A program made the position numbers and the translations under genes. Positions 58,944 through 64,000 of a DNA stretch of 64,000 nucleotides are shown in pieces (the first letter of the stretch is position 1; every line of letters starts with the position of its first letter). Where the stretch lies: the NCBI GenBank assembly GCA_034422835.1, contig DAOUJJ010000005.1, forward strand, positions 1-64,000. Reading direction: 5' to 3'. Under the pieces are notes generated by a model, which searched no databases, had not been told where the DNA came from, and saw nothing but the letters and a program-made list of their open reading frames with translations. Source of the stretch: VXMO01 sp034422835. Its GTDB lineage: Bacteria > Chloroflexota > Dehalococcoidia > UBA6926.

Positions 58944-60782
58944 ATGACTGGCGCCGACCCTCAGTTGATTCGCAACTTTTCGATTATCGCCCACATCGAT
59001 CATGGGAAGTCGACGCTTGCCGACCGCTTGCTGGAACGCACGCGGACAGTCTCTCAGCGGGAGATGCAGGACCAGCTGCTGGATCAGTTGGATCTGGAGC
59101 GTGAGCGGGGCATCACGATAAAGTCGCAGGCCGTCCGCATGATGTATGAGGCCAGGGACGGCAATACGTACCAGCTGAATCTCATCGACACGCCGGGGCA
59201 TGTCGATTTCAGCTATGAGGTGTCGCGGAGTCTGTCTGCGTGCGAGGGTGCTCTTTTGGTTGTTGACGCATCGCAGGGCATACAAGCGCAGACGTTGGCG
59301 CACGCCATGCTTTCCATTCAGTTGGGTTTGAGCCTGTCACCCGTGCTGAACAAGATCGATCTGCCGGGCGCCCGGCCTGACGAGGTGACGGCTGAGCTGG
59401 AGGACATGCTGGCGATTCCCGGCGAAGATGTTGTGCTGGCGTCGGCCAAAGAGGGCTTGGGCATGGAGGACGTGCTGGAGTCTATCGTGCACGGGATTCC
59501 GGCCCCCGGCGGGAGTCCGAATGCGCCGCTGCGCGCCCTGGTCTTTGATTCGAAGTACGATCCGTACCGCGGTGTCGTCGCATACGTGCGCGTGTTTGAT
59601 GGCTCAGTGCCCGCGGGCGCGCAACTGCAACTGATGTCCAATGGCACTGAGATAGAGCCGTTGGACGTTGGGGTGTTCACGCCGTGGCTGATTTCAGCGC
59701 GTGATGGGCTTTCTATGGGCGAGGTGGGTTACATAGCCACCGGTCTCAAGGACGTGCGGGAGTGCCGGGTCGGTGACACGATTACGCTGGCCGAAAGTCC
59801 TGCCACAAAACCGCTCCCGGGGTATCGCCCGCTGAAGCCGATGATCTTCGCGGGGTTGTATCCGGCAGGGGATTCGGAGTACGGGGAGCTGCGGGACGCG
59901 TTGGCGAAGCTGCAGTTGAATGACGCCGCGCTCACATATGAGCCGGAGAACAGTATGGCGCTCGGCTTCGGTTTCCGGTGCGGGTTCCTGGGACTGCTGC
60001 ACATGGAGATCGTGCAGGAGCGGTTGGAGCGGGAGTACGGGCTGGAGATCCTGATTACCGCTCCAAGCGTGGCGTACGAGATTCTGCGCACCGACGGCTC
60101 AACTCTGACTATCCATAACCCGGCCGAACTGCCAAATGCGACCACCATCGACACGATGTATGAACCCTGGATTCGCGCGACAATCCTGTGTCCGAACGAG
60201 GTTGTCGGCGCGGTGATGGAGTTGATGTCTGAGCGGCGCGCCGAGTACGAGGAGATGGAGTATATCCAGCACGGCGTGGGGGCCGTCAGTGGGCAGGCGC
60301 GGGTCTCGATGCGCTACAAGATGCCCCTTGCGGAGATGCTTATTGATTTCTTCGACCAGTTGAAGTCGCGAACGCAGGGGTATGCGTCACTGGACTACGA
60401 GATAATCGAGCCTCGCGAGGCGAACCTTGTGAAGCTGGACATCCTGGTCAACGAAGAACCGGTGGACGCGCTAAGCGCGATCTACCCGCGTGAGGTCGCG
60501 TATCACCGGGGTCGGGCGCTGGTCTCACGGCTGAGAGAGACGATTCCACGCCAGATGTTCGACGTGCCGATACAGGCGGCGATTGGTGGCCGGATCATCT
60601 CACGCGAGACGGTGCGGGCGTTGCGGAAGAATGTGCTGGCCAAGTGCTACGGCGGCGACGTGACGCGCAAACGAAAGCTGCTGGAGAAGCAGGCGGAAGG
60701 GAAGCGCCGGATGAAGCGCGTGGGACGCGTTGAGGTGCCGCAAGAGGCGTTCCTGGCGCTGCTCAAGTTGGGTGATGATTAA
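58944..60782 (+). CDS. lepA: Elongation factor 4 (LepA)
   Basis: A 612-aa translational GTPase: AHIDHGKSTLADRL (P-loop), RGITIKSQ, DTPGHVDFSYE, NKIDLPGARP (NKxD), then EF-G-like domains II, III and V and the LepA-specific C-terminal domain with KCYGGDVTRKRKLLEKQAEGKRRMK. It back-translocates ribosomes. Length is normal. Its transcript may lack a leader. Confidence 0.97.
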   Translation: MTGADPQLIRNFSIIAHIDHGKSTLADRLLERTRTVSQREMQDQLLDQLDLERERGITIKSQAVRMMYEARDGNTYQLNLIDTPGHVDFSYEVSRSLSACEGALLVVDASQGIQAQTLAHAMLSIQLGLSLSPVLNKIDLPGARPDEVTAELEDMLAIPGEDVVLASAKEGLGMEDVLESIVHGIPAPGGSPNAPLRALVFDSKYDPYRGVVAYVRVFDGSVPAGAQLQLMSNGTEIEPLDVGVFTPWLISARDGLSMGEVGYIATGLKDVRECRVGDTITLAESPATKPLPGYRPLKPMIFAGLYPAGDSEYGELRDALAKLQLNDAALTYEPENSMALGFGFRCGFLGLLHMEIVQERLEREYGLEILITAPSVAYEILRTDGSTLTIHNPAELPNATTIDTMYEPWIRATILCPNEVVGAVMELMSERRAEYEEMEYIQHGVGAVSGQARVSMRYKMPLAEMLIDFFDQLKSRTQGYASLDYEIIEPREANLVKLDILVNEEPVDALSAIYPREVAYHRGRALVSRLRETIPRQMFDVPIQAAIGGRIISRETVRALRKNVLAKCYGGDVTRKRKLLEKQAEGKRRMKRVGRVEVPQEAFLALLKLGDD

Positions 60783-60788
60783 AGGCCA

Positions 60789-60814
60789 CCCTTCGACAGG
60801 CTCAGGGTGAACGG
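60789..60814 (+). repeat. Family A repeat, full copy
   Basis: CCCTTCGACAGGCTCAGGGT followed by GAACGG, between the convergent lepA and HsdR_N-like genes. Confidence 0.85.
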
Positions 60815-60827
60815 ATAGGGGTTGGGG

Positions 60828-61394
60828 TTATGGCCTTTGTGGTCCCCGCCAGCGGCGCATGCCGCCTCCGCGATTAGTCAATTTCCAATGCTTGTCGTAT
60901 GAGAGAGTGTCGTATAGACGTTGAGATTGCTCAGTAACAGTCGCGCCTGCCCAAAGCAGTCCGATGGGGTTTTGATTCTTCTCCAGTGCCAGTATCACCC
61001 CCTCGCCTCTCCGTTTGAGTTCGGTGATGTTCCAGAACTCACCATTGGTCACAACGACCGTGACGGCGTCAGCGTCGGAAATACCCGCGTAGTCCAGAAC
61101 TTGCCGAACACTCTCCAAATCGCGAGTGTGCTTGGAAAACCTCTTTGCCTCAACGATTATGGTGGGGTCCCCATTTTCCGGGAACATGGCGTAGTCAACG
61201 CGGTACCCCATTTCTTCAGTCACACGGTACTCTCTTAGGCAGTTCTTTCTTGCGCTCCAACCAAGAGCGTTCAGAATCGGATCGATAATTCGTTGGCGCG
61301 TTTCCTTCTCGGTTGGGTCGGCATCCTGATCGTAATAACCTTCGATAATGGACTGGACGGATATGATCGCCTTTTCGACGTCTCGCACGGACAT
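60828..61394 (-). CDS. Stand-alone type I restriction HsdR_N-like nuclease domain protein
   Basis: A 188-aa protein with the N-terminal nuclease domain of HsdR-type enzymes: helix with Glu32 (ETRQRIIDPILNALGW), Asp67 in YRVDYAMF and Glu82-x-Lys84 in IIVEAKRF, the complete PD-(D/E)xK set. Then VRQVLDYAGISDADAVTVVVTNGEFW. No helicase part, no hsdM or hsdS nearby. It may be a defence remnant or a lone nuclease of unknown role. Confidence 0.85.
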   Translation of the reverse strand: MSVRDVEKAIISVQSIIEGYYDQDADPTEKETRQRIIDPILNALGWSARKNCLREYRVTEEMGYRVDYAMFPENGDPTIIVEAKRFSKHTRDLESVRQVLDYAGISDADAVTVVVTNGEFWNITELKRRGEGVILALEKNQNPIGLLWAGATVTEQSQRLYDTLSYDKHWKLTNRGGGMRRWRGPQRP

Positions 61395-61479
61395 TGAGTG
61401 ACTTCCTTCCTAGCGCAGTGTCGTAAAACCCACTTTGGCACGGGTGTACGATTCGAGGCAAATGGCACAACGATGAGGT

Positions 61480-61584
61480 GAATTCCCGGGAAAGCCGGGA
61501 TGAGGAGAGGGTGAGGTTAGTGGGGTTATACAATTGGAGAAGGGGATGACGGGGGGAGACTCTTCGACAGGCTCAGGGTGAACA
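61480..61584 (+). repeat. Composite intergenic block: family B-like palindrome plus family A repeat
   Basis: AATTCCCGGGAAAGCCGGGA followed by TGAGG at 61480-61504 (family B variant), and CTTCGACAGGCTCAGGGTGA with AC at 61562-61584 (family A). They fill most of the 200-base gap upstream of the aldolase gene; the rest shows nothing recognisable. Confidence 0.75.
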
Positions 61585-61595
61585 GGTAGGGGGTT

Positions 61596-62360
61596 ATGGC
61601 GCGTAGCAACGCGGTTAAGGAGCGATTGCGAAACGGCGAGGTCGTTGTCGGCTCGTTCTGTAATCTGCCGAGCCCGGAGGCGGTGGAATTGCTGGGCTGG
61701 GCAGGGTTTGATTTCGTGATTATCGACGCGGAGCACGGGCCGCAGGGACCTGAAACCGTTGCGAATATGGTGAGGGGAGCGGAAGCCTCCGGGACGACGC
61801 CCCTCGTTCGTGTCGCCACCAACGAACCGCAGAATATCCTCAGATACCTCGATACCGGCGCGCAGGGCTTGCAGGTTCCCATGATAAACGGGCCGACGGA
61901 CGCGCGGCGTGCCGTGGCCGCCGCGTTGTATCCGCCGCATGGAACGCGCGGCTTGGCCGGAGTGCGGGCAGCCGGATTCGGCCTGCGGGAGTCGGTGGCC
62001 GACTACGCGGCCTCAGCAAACGATGAAATGCTCGTCATCGTGCAGATCGAGACGATGGAGGCGCTTGTAAATCGGGACGCAATCATCGGCGTGCCCGGGA
62101 TCGACGTCGTGTTCTTCGGGGCAACCGACCTTTCGTCGTCGATGGGGATTCCCGGGCAGACGCGCGACGAACGCGTGGTGAACGCGATTGCGGATGCGGG
62201 CAAGGCCGTGACCGACGCGGGCCTTGTGGCCGGAACGATTGTCGGCTCACCGGAACAGGCGCTGGAGTGGCAGGGCCGGGGTTTCCGCTATATCGCGACA
62301 AATTTCGGAGGATTGGCGGGGCGCGCAGCGCAGTCGTTCGTTGAGGGGGCTAAGGGGTGA
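61596..62360 (+). CDS. HpcH/HpaI-family class II aldolase
   Basis: A 254-aa protein: VVGSFCNLPSPEAVELLGWAGFDFVIIDAEHGPQ, TPLVRVATNEPQNILRYLDTGAQGLQVPMI and IDVVFFGATDLSSSMG. These are the HpaI motifs, with the metal-binding Glu (IETME) and Asp (TDLS) and the substrate Arg. Such enzymes split 2-keto-3-deoxy sugar acids or 4-hydroxy-2-ketoacids into pyruvate and an aldehyde. A four-base overlap couples it to the next gene. Confidence 0.9.
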   Translation: MARSNAVKERLRNGEVVVGSFCNLPSPEAVELLGWAGFDFVIIDAEHGPQGPETVANMVRGAEASGTTPLVRVATNEPQNILRYLDTGAQGLQVPMINGPTDARRAVAAALYPPHGTRGLAGVRAAGFGLRESVADYAASANDEMLVIVQIETMEALVNRDAIIGVPGIDVVFFGATDLSSSMGIPGQTRDERVVNAIADAGKAVTDAGLVAGTIVGSPEQALEWQGRGFRYIATNFGGLAGRAAQSFVEGAKG

Positions 62361-62722
62361 TCCAGGACATCATCGGGGTGAATATCTTTACGACGTGCCT
62401 GCAGGAGATGGCTGCGTTCTACCGGGATGTGGTCGGGTTGAAGCAGCATTCCGATCACGGCGACCTGATCACCTTCGACGTGCGGCCGGGGCTGCGGCTG
62501 AATATCGGCAAACACAGCCAGATATGGGCGGAGGAGGCTTTGGACCCGTTTCGCATGATGATCAATCTGGGAGTTGACGATATCCATGCCGTCCACGCGC
62601 GAATGGTCGATAATGGGGCGGAGTTCATCCGTCCGCCCGAGCAGGAGGCGTGGGGCGGCTGGATCGCGACGTTCAAGGACCCGGACGGGAATACGCTGCA
62701 ACTGATGGAACAGCCTGGCTAG
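62357..62722 (+). CDS. VOC-family (glyoxalase/dioxygenase fold) protein
   Basis: A 121-aa single VOC protein: VNIFTTCLQEMAAFYRDVVGLKQ, IHAVHARMVDNGAEFIRPP and ATFKDPDGNTLQLMEQ, which is the usual C-terminal metal-Glu region. Substrate unknown; coupling with the aldolase suggests a role in the same sugar-acid or aldehyde pathway. Confidence 0.85.
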   Translation: MIQDIIGVNIFTTCLQEMAAFYRDVVGLKQHSDHGDLITFDVRPGLRLNIGKHSQIWAEEALDPFRMMINLGVDDIHAVHARMVDNGAEFIRPPEQEAWGGWIATFKDPDGNTLQLMEQPG

Positions 62723-62733
62723 GAGCGTTTGAC

Positions 62734-63090
62734 ATGGCACAAGCCGTTGAGTTGACAGGCCAGAAATGCGTGGCGTGCCGCGTGGATTCGCCGCGTGTGA
62801 CGGAGGAGCAGATCGCATTGTTCAAGCTGCAGGTGCCCGAGTGGGAACTGCTGGATGACGGCGGCATCCTCAAGCTGCGTCGGGTGTACCGATTCAAGGA
62901 CTTCGTCGGAGCGCTCGCGTTTACGAATCGCATCGGCGAGATTGCGGAGGATGAGGGGCATCACCCGCTGTTGTCCACGGAATGGGGCAGGGCGACGGTC
63001 TGGTGGTGGACGCACAAGATCAAGGGGCTGCACGTCAACGATTTCATCATGGCGGCAAAGACGGACAGGCTATTTGAAGCCGGAGAGTAG
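62734..63090 (+). CDS. Pterin-4a-carbinolamine dehydratase family protein
   Basis: A 118-aa protein: TEEQIALFKLQVPEWELLDD, then RRVYRFKDFVGALAFTNRIGEIAEDEGHHPLL (the conserved HHP) and VWWWTHKIKGLHVNDFIMAAKTD. The core matches PhhB/DCoH. It dehydrates 4a-hydroxytetrahydropterins or acts in molybdopterin or folate metabolism. AGGAG precedes ATG 62734; a longer in-frame start would overlap the VOC gene. Confidence 0.9.
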   Translation: MAQAVELTGQKCVACRVDSPRVTEEQIALFKLQVPEWELLDDGGILKLRRVYRFKDFVGALAFTNRIGEIAEDEGHHPLLSTEWGRATVWWWTHKIKGLHVNDFIMAAKTDRLFEAGE

Positions 63091-63109
63091 GCGGCGTAAT
63101 TGAGGCTTT

Positions 63110-63173
63110 AGATTCTTCGACTCCGCTGCGCTACGCTCAGAATGACACACGGCGCTGAGCTACGCTCGGAATG
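63110..63173 (+). repeat. Family C intergenic repeat, one full and one partial copy
   Basis: TAGATTCTTCGACTCCGCTG, then CGCTACGCTCAGAATGACA, followed by a partial copy GCTGAGCTACGCTCGGAATG. Both lie between the pterin dehydratase and ilvD genes. Confidence 0.75.
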
Positions 63174-63209
63174 AAATGGGTGGGGCAGAATGACATGGGG
63201 GAATAGAGA

Positions 63210-64000
63210 ATGACACAGAATCCTGCGCCAAAGCCGAATTCATGGCAAGTGACGGATGGGGTGGAGCGCGCGCCGCATCGTTCCATGTTCTATGCGATGG
63301 GCTTCACGCCGGAGGACCTGCGCAAGCCGCTCATCGGTGTTGCCAGCACGGCCAACGAGGTAACGCCATGCAACCTCAACCTTGGTCGTCTGGCCGAGTA
63401 TGTGAAACAGGGGATACGCGCAGGAGGCGGAACGCCAATCGAGTTTACGGCCATCGCGGTGTCGGACGCCATCGCCATGGGGCACGAGGGCATGAAGGCA
63501 TCGCTGGTCAGCCGTGATGTCATCGCCGATTCCTTTGAGCTTGTCGCGATGGCGGAGGCGCTGGACGGCATGGTGACGCTGGCGGGATGCGACAAGTCGT
63601 TGCCCGGCTCCGTCATGGCGATGGCGCGTACCAATATCCCCTCTATTTTCCTTTACGGCGGCACGATTCTGCCCGGCAACTACGAGGGACAGGACGTGAC
63701 GATTGTTGATGTCTTTGAGGCCGTGGGCGCATACGCGGCAGGCACGATTCCCCTTGAGGCCGTGACGGCCCTTGAGGAGTGCGCGTGCCCCGGCGAGGGT
63801 TCCTGCGGCGGCCTGTTCACGGCCAACACCATGGCGTCCGTGTTCGAGGCGATGGGTGTGTGCCTACCCGGTTCGGCGTCGGTGCCTGCGGTGTCTGCGC
63901 GACGTGAGCAGCTTGCGTTCCGCAGCGGCGAGCAGGTTGTGGACATGGTTCGGGAGAACCGCCGCCCGCGCGACATCATCACGCGGGAATCGCTTGAAAA
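63210..64000 (+). CDS. ilvD: Dihydroxy-acid dehydratase, 5' part (runs off window)
   Basis: The frame from ATG 63210 is open to the window end (263 residues). Conserved IlvD segments: RAPHRSMFYAMGFTPEDL, IGVASTANEVTPCN (first cluster Cys), ISVSDAIAMGHEGMKASL-like AVSDAIAMGHEGM, VTLAGCDKSLPG (second Cys) and ACPGEGSCGGLFTANTM (third). It makes the keto acids of Val and Ile and carries an Fe-S cluster. The start is weakly supported: GAGA lies close before the ATG. Confidence 0.96.
   Translation, partial: MTQNPAPKPNSWQVTDGVERAPHRSMFYAMGFTPEDLRKPLIGVASTANEVTPCNLNLGRLAEYVKQGIRAGGGTPIEFTAIAVSDAIAMGHEGMKASLVSRDVIADSFELVAMAEALDGMVTLAGCDKSLPGSVMAMARTNIPSIFLYGGTILPGNYEGQDVTIVDVFEAVGAYAAGTIPLEAVTALEECACPGEGSCGGLFTANTMASVFEAMGVCLPGSASVPAVSARREQLAFRSGEQVVDMVRENRRPRDIITRESLE

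Overview
The window looks like a chromosomal segment of a GC-rich bacterium, most probably a member of the Chloroflexota and perhaps close to the Dehalococcoidia/SAR202 lineages. The lineage call is an inference. It rests on a very large DUF2298 (Chlor_Arch_YYY) membrane glycosyltransferase, lipoproteins with long Pro/Thr linkers, an anchor-less class-E type succinate dehydrogenase, a paired YtxG/YtxH-like envelope gene set, and short palindromic intergenic repeats. No rRNA and no CRISPR array were seen. Almost all of the window is ordinary single-copy chromosome; the clear mobile signal is the truncated integrase at the left edge.

Layout. 1-1.3 kb: 3' part of a large serine integrase whose frame runs into a tRNA-Val gene, then tRNA-Met. 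1.4-10.2 kb: a small unknown gene, gamma-carbonic anhydrase, two coupled MaoC-type dehydratases, a PHP phosphoesterase, an orphan family-5 solute-binding lipoprotein, a divergent Dxr-like protein lacking several catalytic residues, and sufB-sufD. 10.4-17.2 kb: an FrnE/DsbA-like gene with an in-frame UGA at its active site, then a potassium-transport cluster (TrkH, three RCK proteins, a metallo-hydrolase, a HIT protein, a universal stress protein) closed by a strong terminator. 17.3-31.8 kb, minus strand: YtxH/YtxG-like genes, the giant GT39-DUF2298 protein, GAPDH, enolase, a SLOG protein, a secreted metalloprotease, pth, ligA and a lipoprotein with four Cache repeats. 31.9-42.9 kb: an NCS2-type permease fused to an HATPase-like tail, serA with a class V aminotransferase, ribF, aroH, trpA, a CPBP protease, a PadR regulator, proS and a GNAT enzyme. 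43-50 kb: a RelBE-like toxin-antitoxin pair, sdhA-sdhB-CCG subunit, a low-GC nuclease-like gene, a WD40 propeller, and a methyltransferase with an in-frame UGA at a conserved Cys. 50-56 kb, minus strand: a central-carbon operon (12S-type carboxyltransferase, small subunit, 5S-biotin protein, isocitrate dehydrogenase, malate dehydrogenase). 56-64 kb: folP-folK, a glutamine amidotransferase, vapBC, lepA, a lone HsdR_N-like protein, an HpaI aldolase with VOC and pterin dehydratase, and the start of ilvD.

Metabolically the right half links pyruvate/oxaloacetate/malate/succinate/methylmalonyl-CoA conversion (transcarboxylase-like proteins, MDH, SDH, IDH) with lower glycolysis (GAPDH, enolase) and serine, tryptophan, folate and branched-chain amino acid synthesis.

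The most notable observation is two independent genes in which an in-frame UGA sits where relatives carry a redox-type Cys. In each, the frame stays open to a normal C-terminus, and a hairpin follows with its apical loop beginning exactly 19 nt after the UGA and starting with AG. This suggests a selenocysteine-using organism with a selenoprotein FrnE and a selenoprotein SAM methyltransferase.
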